Below are positions 10,630-21,949 of a DNA stretch of 64,000 nucleotides, one piece after another (position 1 is the first letter of the stretch; the number at the start of each line of letters is the position of its first letter). The DNA lies in NCBI GenBank assembly GCA_032690845.1, contig CM064426.1, positions 46,020,508-46,084,507 on the forward strand, given 5' to 3'. The notes beneath the pieces were generated by a model. That model was not told where the DNA came from and searched no databases. It was given only the letters and a program-made list of their open reading frames with translations. Source of the DNA: Eleusine coracana subsp. coracana. Taxonomy: Eukaryota; Streptophyta; Magnoliopsida; Poales; Poaceae. The position numbers and the translations under genes are program-made.

Positions 10630-10959
10630 GCCTCCACCTGCTGTCTACAAAGAACGAGAAGGAAAAGTCGATGGCTCAGTGCTAGGGTTAGTCAAAAAGC
10701 ATTTGGGAATCCAGCACTTAACCATACGACCGGTAGTAGTCATCATAGTTCTTTACACATTATCATTCGAATGCATGGGATGAGAACCACGATGGGGAAA
10801 ACGTGGCCTATCAAAGCGTCTCGACTCAAACCTTGGGTTGTGAGAATAGAAACCATCTATGTGAAAACAAAATCTGTGCGAGTCAAGCTCACCATGATGG
10901 GGAATACGTGGGGCGCCAAAGCGCTGGTACTCAAAGCCTCTGTTTCGTGAGTCAAAGCC

Positions 10960-13180
10960 CTATGAGGGATGACCCTGTCCACGATAGGCACGAGAAAAAG
11001 AGCGAGGCTGAAAACCATCAAAATCATCATGATGCACATTTCTAGTTAACTCAGCTTGCATCCTCTCAATCCTCTTACGCCTATAACAGTACTCATCCAA
11101 GTGACCCTTACGACCACAGAACATGCAAATGTAGACATTCTCATGTTTAGGCTTTGCTTGCACATGAGGTTTGGGTTTTGGCTTCTCTATTTGCTTTGGG
11201 TTGAAGGAAGGTTTGGGGTTTGGTGGGTAGTATGTGTCAGTGGGTTTGATGGATTGTTCCTCATCCTTGTAGCTAGAGCTAGGCACAAACTTACCTATAT
11301 TTTCACTTTCTTTGTCAACCCTCTCAAATCCCAAACCCAAGTTATAGGATGGCCCATTCGCACTCTCTTTCACTCTTGCTAGGTCACTCTTAATCTTCTC
11401 CTCACTCACTAGGGTTCTTTGGAGCCTAAAAATTAGATAGTCATTTTCTTGGACTAGGACTTTGTCTTCCTCCCTAGTGATTACAAGCTTGTCCTTAAGA
11501 GACACAGGCACCTCACATGGTGGTGGAAAGACCTTAGAGCGAGTCTCATTTAGCAGCTTGGATTCGAGCTCTTTGACTTTGAGGGTTTGAGCTTCCAACT
11601 CATTTGTGAGCTTGGGGTATTTCTGACATGCACCCAAAAGAGTTGGCCTAGCTTTGAATTCATCAAGCTCCTTGAGGGCACTCCTAAGCTGACTAGCAAC
11701 TTGAGCATGCACACTCTCCCTCTGACTCAGATTATTCATCACAACTTGACAAGACTCACACTATACAACCATGTCATCTTTAGCAAGCTTAGACCTAAGC
11801 AAAGCAATTTCAAAATCAGCACTCTCCAACTTACACTTAAGCTCTCTACCCTCATGAACAACACTGCGAAGCTTATCATCTTGCAAGAGCAGAACATCAC
11901 GCAAATGATCAAGTTCAGAAGAGAGCTCATCAAGAGTGGGAGGTACCTCGCTTGTGTCGGAGTCGGATCTAGAGTCAGTGTCGTGATCGTTCTTTGCCAT
12001 GAAGCAAAGCCTCGTGAAGTCATCCTTCCTCTTGACTCATGGCTTTTCAACCTCCTCCTCCGAGCTTGTAAGGCCTTCACTTGATGTGAGGTCGACATCG
12101 CTCAAGGCGGCAACACAGGCGCGTGCAATGGCCTTGGCAAACTTCTTGGAGTTCTTGCCCTTCTTGTAGAAGCGGTTCTTCTTCTGCTTGAAGTCTTCGT
12201 TGTTGTTGTCGTGGTACCCGGCCTTCTTCTTCTTCTTGGGACAATCAGCAATGAAGTGTCCTAGGTCACTGCACTCGAAGCAGCTTCTTGAACCACCTCC
12301 GCTTCTCTCCTTCCGGTTGTTGTAGCACTTCCTGAACTTCCTTGTGAGCAAGGACAACTCCTCGTCAGGAATGCACTCCATCTGTTCATCGGAAGCTGCA
12401 ACAAGAGAAGACAGAGCAAACTCCAAGGAAGACTTGTCAAGTGAGGGGTTAGTCCCAAAAGAAGCATCACTGTGACTACCCTTCTGAGAGCTAGAAAGCA
12501 AAGCCATGCTAGAAATAGGAATAGCAATATTAGGACGAGATTTCCTAGACAGTTCATGAGATTTTAGCTTGCTATACAGTTGCTCATAGTTTAGGTTGTT
12601 GAAGTCAGCAATTTCTTCTAGAGCAGCAATTTTAACCCCCAAACATTTTCATCAATTGAGTGTAGCAGTTGCTTAGCTCTATCATTGTCACTATACACAA
12701 GGTTACCACAAGCCCGCAAGTTGCACATAATTGCCTGAAACCTACGAAAAGTGTCATCTAGTGACTCGCCAGGTTTTTGTCAAAGGTTTGGTACTGTCAA
12801 TTGTAAGAATCCTTATGCATAGACTTGACTTGATGGGTACCCTCATGGTACATGCACGAGCTTAACCCAAATAGGACGAGCAGTGTCAAGATGTGCAACA
12901 CGATCATGTTCACTCCTACCAAGTGTAGAGAGCAGAATGTTCACAACTTTGGAGTTGTGTTCATACCTGTTCAACTAACCTATAGGAGCAGTGTTGAGGT
13001 TGGCAGGTATGTTGTATTCTTGCTCGACGATGTCCCAGATAGCACATCCTTGACTCAGAAGATAAGCCTTGGTCCACGACTTCTAGTAGGGGAAATCCTC
13101 TCCATCGAACATCCAGCACTTGACCGCACGCTTCTCCATGTCACCATCAGATCACAAAGCCGCTGAAGGTCAACTAGTGA
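10960..13180 (-). pseudogene. gag: copia gag (element G)
   Basis: Gag is spread over three frames. The N-terminal part (about 13180-12650) retains P-G-E-S-L-D-D-T-F and A-I-M-C-N-L-R-A of the copia capsid region. The segment 12642-12037 carries a complete knuckle, CFECSDLGHFIADC, and a Lys-rich stretch. The segments 12000-11761 and 11742-10960 are coiled-coil-rich and end with a second complete knuckle, CMFCGRKGHLDEYC. Several frameshifts and stops break it. Confidence 0.75.
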
Positions 13181-13187
13181 TCAAACC

Positions 13188-13200
13188 GGCTCTGATACCA
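13188..13200 (-). promoter_or_regulatory. Primer-binding site, tRNA-iMet type (element G)
   Basis: On the minus strand the sequence is TGGTATCAGAGCC, just downstream of the LTR end near 13201-13204. Confidence 0.9.
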
Positions 13201-13202
13201 AT

Positions 13203-14725
13203 TAAAGGACCAAGAAGGTGACCAGAGGAGGGGGGTGAATGGGAGCCAATTAAAATTCTCCAAGTAAACTTGGCCTATGTCCCCAAAACAACCCAAGCCA
13301 ACGTCTGAACCGATCACAAAGACTACACACACCAACTCGTGGTGTACTAGCCTTAGGAGTGATCAAACATAGCAAAGTAACACAGCGGAATCAATAAGAA
13401 ACAACAAGGACTTGAAATAATCAAGAGACTCAAAACCTGACCTTACTGGGCCACCACCGGTAGTGATGATCAGAGCAATAGGCAGTGCCGGTTGGCCTCA
13501 TCGGCAGTGCTGGTGCGGGGTTCTGCACTCCACCAGCAGTGCCGGTGCTGGTCATCGGCAGTGCCGATCGACCCCGATAGAACAACAAAATCTTTCCGGA
13601 TTTTGGCAAATCTTCTCTAAAACCTAATCAAATGAACTCCAAAAGATGCGATTTTTGGACAAGTGAATCCTCAACACATCACGACCCTAAACCTAGAAGA
13701 TCAGCTCAATTGGCTCAAGAAATCATCACAAATTTTAGATCTTGTGACAAGAACACCAAAAAGGGGAAACTTGAGAAATCCTTCAAATTGAAGGTGCTAG
13801 AGCTATGGATTCAGTCAAGGACCTATGAAGGATTGTTCTAGCTCATCATAGCAACAAATTCCTCAAGAAATCCGCCCCAAAAACTCATCCAAAAAGGAGA
13901 TAAAAAATTCCCACAAAAATAGCTCCAAAAATTGGGAAAAAGAGAAATTTGGGATTTAGGGAGAGAAGAAAAACTTGAGCACGAAAATAAATCTCATGTC
14001 ATGGAAATATCCTTACAAGATCCATAGATACAAAGTTTTTGAATGAAGTCCTAACACAAGGCTAATGGGGAGAGAGAGCTCTTCCACTGGCCTTACTTCT
14101 CCTTATATAGGCCTAGGGTCTATTGTCCACATGACCACTCTACCCTTGACCTAAATAACACACCCACCTACCATCGGGGGCAAAATTGTCCATCTTTTGC
14201 CTCATCACCCAAATCCTATCAGACGCTAAATGTCTTTGCTTCATCTTGAAGCAAGCTCTGTGATGGTGCCACGTGCACCACCAACCACCTCCACCAGTTT
14301 TGAGGCCCAAACCGGGAAACCGCCTTGCATGCTTCTCAAAGCGCGACTTCTCGATGTCGACATGTGTCACCTTGTCCCATGATCCTGACCACTGTCAAGT
14401 CTCTCCCAGTCCCTGTCCATCGGGCCCCCTTGTCACTTGTACCGGCATCCCAGTCGCCTTGACTTGGTCAACACGCCGTCTTCATCATCACCACGGTTTT
14501 GAGGCTCAACCGTGAAACCGTCCGTGCTTCTTGCCTCTCCACGTGTACGGTGTGGATCACCCTTGACTTCACCCAGCAACCCGATCGTCCGGCCCCAAGT
14601 CCCCTACTTGTGCCCGATCCTCTCGCTGTTGACCTCCAAGTCGACTCCAGTGACCTACACATCATGAGATAAGCAAACACATTTCTCAACTCCTGCAACT
14701 TCACCAATACCTCCACCAACTCCAG
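13203..14725 (-). repeat. 5' LTR of element G, about 1.5 kb
   Basis: This noncoding block lies between the primer site and the CACTA sequence. It holds a short degenerate repeat around GGCAGTGCCGGT (13475-13575) and two related segments with GTTTTGAGGC (14280-14340 and 14480-14530). A minus-strand TATA box lies at 14101-14110. The right edge is approximate because neither a second LTR nor a target duplication is visible. Confidence 0.6.
14101..14110 (-). promoter_or_regulatory. TATA box in the G LTR
   Basis: On the minus strand the sequence is CTATATAAGG, placed about 0.9 kb before the LTR end. Transcription would start some 30 bp further along toward lower coordinates. Confidence 0.55.
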
Positions 14726-16430
14726 TTAGTCGAAACCATAATCATGCACACACACATGCAATCCCCGGATTCCCGCATTTCAACTCAAACACAAATCCAC
14801 TCAAGTCAATTACTCATCACATATATTGCAAACCATGGCACATATCCACATGGTTTCTCAGTTCAGTTATTAGTCATTGGTCTTGTTACCTGCTCACCTG
14901 ATTTAGTTCTATATAACCTGTGTAGTTTAGTGTCTCATCTATCGATATAACTTGTGTAACTTATTAGTGCTTTTCTATTAACATAGATTACCTTTTCAAA
15001 TTTCTTTTGTTTGGACTTTCTGATTTAGCATACTTCAATATTTTCTGTATGTTTAAATGACATGGGAATAGATAAACCGATGGTTTTTAGTAAGTATCTT
15101 TTTCCCACTTCTCCAAAACTCATGTATTAATTTGTTTTGTGTGTGCTTCATAGTAAATCTGAATTTTCTTCACAAGATCTTAGAAAAAAGCAATGACACA
15201 AGAGAATACCGCAAGGATGTTCCTCAATCCTCATCTTTTGGACTCCTCTTCTACTACTATTGAGGTGAGTTATCCAATTTCCTATGAGTAGTACCATAAA
15301 TAGAACCATAGGGGTGCTTGAGAAAGCATCTTTATATTTCTGTATATGTAGTTTCACTTCCCGGTTACATTTGGACTGTGTATCTTAACTTATCATAATT
15401 GTTGTATGTTCGTAGAATCATTTACATTTGAACTGTATGTGGACACTTTCTCTACGTCATCTGCTTCCTCACACTAAGCTTATTTGAGAAAATAGCAAAA
15501 CACTAAGTGCAAGTAATTAAGGAAGGTTGTTTCTTACAAGTAAACATTTGTGACACTCTAGTGAAGCTTTAAGTGAGTTACTTTCTGCTATGTTCTAATT
15601 TATTACTTCAAACATTATCTTGTTCTTAGTGGCTTATTTACAATATATTTCTTGATTTAAATATTATCTTATTCTTTGATTTGTTCTGATTTATTACTTT
15701 GTATTTTGTTGTTAGGCTGATCAAAAACCATGACTCACTAGAGCACTTGATGAAGCAAGTGGAGTACTCGGAAGTGACAAGGCTGAAACAAGTGGAGCAC
15801 AAATAAGCACCAAGGCTAAAGCAACTTGAAGAATGGTATTATGATGGTCATTTCAGTGAGTGCTAGCATGTGGGTGCCTCTTGTCATCAAGCAAGATGGA
15901 TGTGTTTGACTCTTTTTGACGTGTTTATATGTTATGTTGAGATGTGAAACTTTGATTGTGTGAATTGTAATGTGTATGTGATTTTGGAAGTACAAATATG
16001 TTTGTTATGTGGAAGCTCAAATTTGTATATATGTTATGTAAAAGCTTAAATTTGTATATGATGGGAAAATATTTGCTCGGATCATTTTCTGTTGAATGGA
16101 TTATGACTGTCAAAACATTATTTGGCTTAAAAGTAAACACATTAGCCATGTTAGTGCCATGTCATTCTCTGTTAAATGGTTTATGATGAATATCAAGCGT
16201 CATTAAACATGTATGATCATTATAAGATTGTCATAAACATCTATGACATTTTGTTAGATCATCATAAATTTATGACAAAAATATGAATTTCGTCACAAAA
16301 GGTAATTAGCTACGCACAATCCATGACAAAGTCTTTTTTGTCAAGTTCATCACTAAAAGTTATTTGTGACAAATTTATCAAGTTTTATGACATAATTAAC
16401 TCGTCATAGAAGATCATATTTGTTGTAGTG
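14726..16430 (+). mobile_element. CACTA (En/Spm-type) transposon end
   Basis: The right terminus at 16430 reads TTTGTTGTAGTG, the inverse of CACTACAACAAA, a typical CACTA terminus. The last 240 bp (16190-16430) carry many short direct and inverted copies of TTTATGACA/TGTCATAAA-type motifs, as in CACTA subterminal regions. AGG follows the terminus; the left copy and left end lie outside the window. The stretch 15140-15880 has gene-like pieces, including a possible last exon, but I could not identify a product. Confidence 0.65.
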
Positions 16431-17340
16431 AGGATTCCGAAATTATCTTGGAGTTTTGGTATGAGCTCTCTTGTATCGTTTCTCTTTATGTAAGACTTAT
16501 CCTTTATCAACATAAATATCTTTTCTTTTGTATCTTGTCAAGTATTTATCTTAACTTAGTCATTTTCCTTAAGGTACAATTATCGGGAAGAAACTTTATT
16601 GTGTGGTTCACGGGTTTCCCAGCTAGGATTTAAATTAAGTTTGGTTCTTTCCAAACTTAAACTTGATTTTTTTCCTGGCTATTCTTCTGCTAGGACAACG
16701 GAAGAATATCTAGTGAAGGCGTAGGCGCGGTGCCTAAGTTACCACTAGCTGGATTTGCATTTGTCCCCACGGGCTGTGTCGTAGGCGCAGGTGGTGACAG
16801 CCCTGTCCGCCCCTATAGTAATTCACCACGTTCGTGAAGTCTCAAGTAGGGTTGTCTAGTGATAGCATAATCACTAGTAGAGAGGTTAGTTACTGACCCA
16901 TATTAGTGGAACGTTTTTGTGCCCTGAAGTGAGCTAACAGGTGAAAGACTTGAGGCTGTACCAAGAAATTAGTGTAAGCACTCAACCAGAGTAACTTGGA
17001 ATTTGACGCTTGACTTGAGGCTATATTTTAGAAAGATATATTTTTAGGAATAATAGACATAGACTCTCTGTACTCCCGACTAGCTTAATCGATCTCTTTA
17101 CTTATTTATATTAGTGTGGATTTCTCCTGTGTTGCTACCCCCACTCTTAGTATTGAAGATCCTTACACCCGTCTTTGGTCGGTGGGTAAAACTCCTGTAG
17201 TTATATCTTTGTTAAAGCAAGATAATCTTGCACCTAGCTTCCCGGAGGAGAATAAATATGATACCTTGGAATGCTACAATGGTGTTATGTGCCCTTGCGG
17301 ATTAATTCAGTTTATTCTTAAAGCATAACAAACACGAACA
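16431..17340 (+). repeat. LTR of element F, 3' half
   Basis: This segment aligns with 20180-21039 of the J LTR and, inverted, with the K LTR. The left part is displaced by the CACTA insertion. The end reads CGAACA where J and K have CCAACA. Confidence 0.8.
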
Positions 17341-17348
17341 ATCATTTC

Positions 17349-17429
17349 TGGCACCGTACCAAGAATAGTGATATTCTTGATGCAACGTTAAGAAATATCA
17401 ACAAGCATTTTTAGTGCCATTGCCAGGGA
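17349..17429 (+). promoter_or_regulatory. Doubled primer-binding-site motif (element F)
   Basis: Two copies of a tRNA-Asp-type primer motif lie 63 bp apart: TGGCACCGTACCAAG at 17349 and TAGTGCCATTGCCAGGGA at 17412. The second is closer to the usual form but has lost its TGG start. Confidence 0.6.
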
Positions 17430-17492
17430 AGCAATAGGCTAAGATATTGAAAATTTAACATTGATATTCTATGAAGAAGCTACCGCTTTCCT

Positions 17493-19227
17493 TTGACTAG
17501 TTTCGACCTACCACACAACTACCACAATGATCCAGAGGCTTTGTTGAGGAGAGTGCGTCAGCGACTCACCCTCCTCGGCCTAGACTCACTCTTGAAGCAC
17601 CTCCGATCACACCAGCTTGGCAGTAAGATCCTTCTACGTCCGCTCAACCAACCGTGGCTGAAAAGACGATCCAGGACTACTCCACCCCATCTGCAGACAA
17701 CATTCGCACCAGTCCGAACCCGAACGTGGGGAACAAAATCTATGAGCTAGAACCGGCCTTAACCAACATGGTTTTGGCCAGCCCTTTCTGTGGCAAGGCA
17801 TCAGAAGACACAAACACCCACCTCCAACAATTCTTGGCGGTGTGCATCACTTTCATCGTGAGGGACGTGACCCCTGAATCCATTCGTCTTTGCCTTTTCC
17901 CATTCTCACTTTTGGGAAAGGCCAAGTAGTGGTTCTACAACAATCAAGAAGAACCCACCACATGGGACAAGTGTTCCAACGCCTTCCTTGCCAGGTTCTT
18001 CCCGCTAGGCAAAACCAACGCCCTGCGGAACAAAATTTCAAGTTTCCAACAGATGACTGATGAAAGCATCCCTGAGGCATCGGAACGCTTCCAACAGTAC
18101 ATTTTTGTGTGCCCACATCATGGAATGCAAGATTGGTTGCTAATCCAAAGCTTTTACCATAGGCTCAACCGCCCAGCTCCTAAGCACTTCGATGCAGACG
18201 CTAGAGGTTCTTTCTTCTCCCTGAAGGTTAAAGAAGCCCAAACCCTCATAGAAAAGATGGTCGCCAACTACAGTGTCTATGATGAGAGCCAGAGCCAACC
18301 GTAGCCCAAGATGAGGAGAGTCCACCAAGTGGATGGTATTGACATGCTAGCAATCAATATGAATCAACTCTTGAAGAAAATGGATTCACCTCAGACTGCC
18401 CAATCCTTAGACTCTCGCATCACCTGCAAAGTCTGTGGCAATGTTGGACACATGGGAAGCCGCTATCCAGAGACTCAAGAAGAAGAAGTGAACTACCTCA
18501 ACAACAACAACAACAACAACAACAACGGGTTTAGGCCCCGTACGAACAACTTTGGATGGGAGTCCAAGCCACACCTCTCCTTTGACAAGAACATGGGTAA
18601 CTCTAGCAACTTTACTCATATCGAACGTTCTTTTCGAGACCTTGTTCTAGGACAATCTAAAATCAACAAAAGTATTAGTAGGAATTTAATTGCTATTGAT
18701 GAAGTCCTAGAATGCATCGATTGTCATATGGAATCCTTCAATACCTCCCTGCAAAACTAGCTTAGTCATAAAAAATGTTAGAAATACAAATTGCTCAGCT
18801 TGCTGCCTCTATTGTTAAGCCTAACTCTGGCAAGCTCCCCGGTCAACCGGAAGCTAGCCCCAAGGAGAATGTTAATGCTGTCATAACTAGAGGCGGAAAA
18901 TCCACCCAGGATCTGCCAAATTCTAACAATGCAGGGAAGACTAGGGAAACCAATGAAGAGTCAGAAGGAGAGGACAAAATTGATGGTTGAGGAGATGAAG
19001 GTCTATGATACCTCGGTGCTGCTATTTCCCTCTCGCCAGAGGCAGCCAACAGTGGAGGAGCATTTCAACAAGTTCGTGGAGGTAATAAAGAAATTATACG
19101 TCAACATACCTCTACTTGATGCTATGCTGGTTCCCACCTACTCAAACTAGCTAAAGGACATCCTCAACAACAAATGCCCAATACCGTCCACGGAAATTGT
19201 CAAATTAATGGAGGAATGCAGCACCTC
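17493..19227 (+). pseudogene. gag: Athila gag and protease start (element F)
   Basis: The frame begins near 17493 and continues, with frameshifts, through the capsid-like region (17654-18304), a knuckle region (18311-18760) and a C-terminal region (18775-19150). Stops lie at 17927, 18302, 18758 and 18988. The knuckle reads CKVCGNVGHMGSRYP, so the last cysteine is tyrosine. An (AAC)n tract follows and encodes polyasparagine. The protease start, I-P-L-L-D-A-M, is cut after about 30 codons by the J LTR at 19228. Confidence 0.8.
18500..18527 (+). repeat. (AAC)n microsatellite in gag
   Basis: Nine or so AAC units encode a run of Asn after the zinc knuckle. K has a shorter version at the same place (about 54623-54645). 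Confidence 0.8.
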
Positions 19228-21039
19228 TGTTGGTGGCCGATAAAACCCAAAATCGGCCACCAACCGGAGAAATGCAAGGTAAAGACCAAAGTTCAATAAA
19301 TATTTGTTTAAACTAATAAAGTGCCACGAGTTTTGGTGAAACATGTGTTTGCGGGCATAAGAGACCCAAAATGTGTAAAAACATAAAGAAACACCTCACC
19401 GGCCGACCATTACTATGAAACAGTCGTTTTCACCGGCCGACAGGGTCGTTTTCAGGCAGAAACCAGCCGATAGGGTCATAACCGCCTAAAATCAGCCACC
19501 CGGCTGGTTAAACGGAGCCGTGTTCAGGCTGAAATCAGAAACCAACTGATAGGGTCATAAACGACTGAAATCTGCCACCCGGCTGGTTAAATGGAGCCGT
19601 TGTCAGGCTGATCTTCCAACTCAGTCGGTTTTCTAAAAATACTTCACCATGATGGCGTTTCCTCCTCTCGGATTAAGTATGATGAAATATGACTAAGGAA
19701 GAGAAGGCTAATGAGAGTCCTGACCGGGAGAAGTCAATGGCCGACCTAGAGGGGGTCGGCACCTGGCCCCTGCCACCGGCAGGCCTGGCCTGCCGCCCGG
19801 CCTCGGGTGGCCATCCGGGGTTGCCAGCACACGAGGCCCAATATGCCTATTGGCCCCAAAACGGAGAAGTCAGCGCGAACCGACCAAACAACCGCTATCA
19901 AGGCAACATCTGAGCCGACCAAAATGAGTCAATCGGGAACCGACACGATCCTACGGCTGCCCGGCGTGGCCCGCCGCCCGGCATGCCGACTTTGGCCAGC
20001 CGACCCTCCTTCACCTACAAATACCCCCCGAACCTATGCCACCTATAAATAGAGGGGGAATTCGGCAAAAAAGAGATCGAATCAAGCAACACATCAAGGA
20101 GTCAATTTCCCACTACTTGTGCCACAATGTAGAATAGGGTAGTTAGTCGGGAGTTAGAGTCTAGTCGTGAGCATCGCTCAGGATTCCGGAATCATCTCGG
20201 AGTCTTGGTATGAGCTCTCTTGTATCTTTTCTCCGTTGTAAAACTTACCCTTTATCAATATAAAATATCTTTTCTTTTATATCTTGTCAAGTATTTATCT
20301 TAACTTAGTCATTTCTTCAAGTTGCAATTATCGGGAAGAAACTTTGTTGCGTAGTACACGGGTTTCCCGGCTAGGATTTTATTAAGTTTAGTTCTTTCTG
20401 GGACATAGACTTGGTTATTTCCCGGCTATCCTCCTGCTTGATCAACAGAAGAATATCAAGTGAAGGCGTAGGCGCGGTGCCTAAGTTAACTCTAGCTGCA
20501 TTTGCATTCATCCCCATGGGAAGTGTGGTAGGTGGCAGGTGGTGACAGCCCTGTCCGTCTCTTTAGTAATCCACCACGTTCGGGCCATCTTAGTCAGGAT
20601 TGTCTAGCGATAGCATACCCACTAGTGCAAAGGCTAGTTACCAGCCCATATTAGTGAAACGTTTTCGTGCCCTGAAGTGAGCTAGCAGGTGAAAGACTCG
20701 AGGCTGTACCATGAAATTGGTGTAAGCACTCATCCTGAGTAACTAGGATTTCACGCTTGACTTAGACTCGCTGTCCTCCCAACCGTTCACTTTATTTTCT
20801 TAGTGTGGATTTCTCCTGTGTTACTACGCCACTCAATCGTTGATTATCCTTACTCCCATTTTTGGTTGGTTTGAATTATTCGTTAGTCATATCTTTGTTA
20901 AGCCGAGATATTCTTATGCCTAGTTTTCCTGTGGAAATAAATACGATACGTTGAATACTCCTGGGTGAAATGCTACAATGGTGTTCCGTGTGCTTGCGGA
21001 TTAATTTACTTTACTCTTAAAGCATAACAAATGCCAACA
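19228..21039 (+). repeat. 5' LTR of element J, 1812 bp
   Basis: It starts TGTTGGTGGCC and ends GCCAACA, giving inverted TGTTGG/CCAACA termini. It aligns with the K LTR (inverted, 56117-58012). It contains a 5'-terminal hairpin (19229-19264), a GC-rich tract built on CCGCCCGGC (19780-20010) and a TATA box at 20044. Confidence 0.85.
20044..20052 (+). promoter_or_regulatory. TATA box in the J LTR
   Basis: TATAAATAG is followed by AGGGGGAATT. The same block occurs on the minus strand in the K LTR (57166-57174) and in the solo LTR (61505-61513), so it is conserved between subfamilies. Confidence 0.65.
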
Positions 21040-21047
21040 ATTATTTC

Positions 21048-21128
21048 TGGCATCGTACCAGGGATAGTGATATTATTGATGCGATGTTAAGAAATACCAA
21101 CAAGCATTTCTGGCGCCGTTTCCGGGGA
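21048..21128 (+). promoter_or_regulatory. Doubled primer-binding-site motif (element J)
   Basis: TGGCATCGTACCAGGGA lies at 21048, eight bases after the LTR end. A better match to a tRNA-Asp primer site, TGGCGCCGTTTCCGGGGA, lies at 21111. Each is preceded by CCAACAA and ATTTC, so the whole LTR-end-plus-primer module is duplicated. Confidence 0.65.
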
Positions 21129-21219
21129 AGCAATGGGTAAGATTTTGAGACTAACATAGATTTTCTATTGAGCTAACTCACCGCTAGCTTTAGCGGGATT
21201 ACCCCTGTTTTATTTCAGT

Positions 21220-21321
21220 ATGGAACAAACAGGAGACAATCTCACCTTGGAGCAAGTTTTCACAGAAGAAGAGCCTGTGGTGTTGCGATACTTCTCAACG
21301 AATCATCATGTACCACTATAG
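21220..21321 (+). pseudogene. Short gag start (element J)
   Basis: Thirty-three codons start at ATG 21220, after the primer site and leader and just past a TTTCAG. The product is acidic at first (E-E-E-P) and stops at 21319. The following 400 bp contain no continuous frame. I take it for the N terminus of a different Athila gag, based on position only. Confidence 0.35.
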
Positions 21322-21949
21322 CTCAATTTTCAAGGAGGTAAGCCCCAAAATCTTGCCCCTAACCATCTATTTGGACAGTTTGGGTATTGATGGAATTGAT
21401 TCATCACCATCTAATGTTATGTTGTTATCTTATTCTATATTGGGTTATGCGGTCCTTGTTTGGTTGTGTGCCCTATGTATGTGTATGATCTAGAATATAA
21501 AAGTGGTAATCTCTATCATGCTACAATGTAAAATAAGGAAAATGCATGTGTTTTCCTTCCACAATTGATCAAAATAGATATGGTGTCTAGGTTGATTGAT
21601 GGAATTGATAGAGATATGCCTACTGTAGATGAATAGGTTTTTGCTAACAATTGTAAGAAATCAATGGACCAAGTGATGCCAAAAGAGAATCAAAAAGGAA
21701 ACTCTAAAAGGTCGCCACCATAGAGCGCAAAAACAAGATTCAGGTATGGCAAAAGGAGGCCGTTTCGTTCGGGATGTCAAATCTGAACCCTTGTCGGAAG
21801 GTAACCGATACATATCCCCCCTTTTTCCTTATACATACCACTAAAGTAGGTTGTTTTTATTCCCTTATTTAACCCTTAAATTAGGCTATAAAAGAAAAGA
21901 GATAAATTTTTTTTAATTTTTTTAAAAAGATTTTTGGTGATGACTCGGC

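Larger units (their letters stand above)
9853..14725 (-). mobile_element. Element G: SIRE/Maximus-type copia retrotransposon, 5' part
   Basis: Reading leftward: 5' LTR, tRNA-iMet primer site, a long gag with two zinc knuckles, protease, GAG-pre-integrase and the beginning of the integrase core. B interrupts it there, so RT and the 3' LTR lie outside the window. The large gag with coiled-coil segments and the domain order PR-IN before RT indicate the SIRE/Maximus group of Ty1/copia. The right edge is approximate. Confidence 0.8.
16431..19227 (+). mobile_element. Element F: Athila-lineage retrotransposon fragment
   Basis: It consists of the 3' half of an LTR, two primer-site-like motifs, gag and the first codons of protease. 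The CACTA transposon truncates it on the left and element J on the right. It is colinear with K, whose gag is its closest relative in the window. Confidence 0.8.

Noticed and set aside
13188..13200. tRNA-Met gene fragment
   Set aside because: Only the primer complement is present, next to an LTR end; no tRNA arms are found. The same holds for 3405, 39206 and 46672.
18500..18527. CRISPR-like or regulatory repeat
   Set aside because: Simple AAC microsatellite encoding Asn in gag; there are no spacers.
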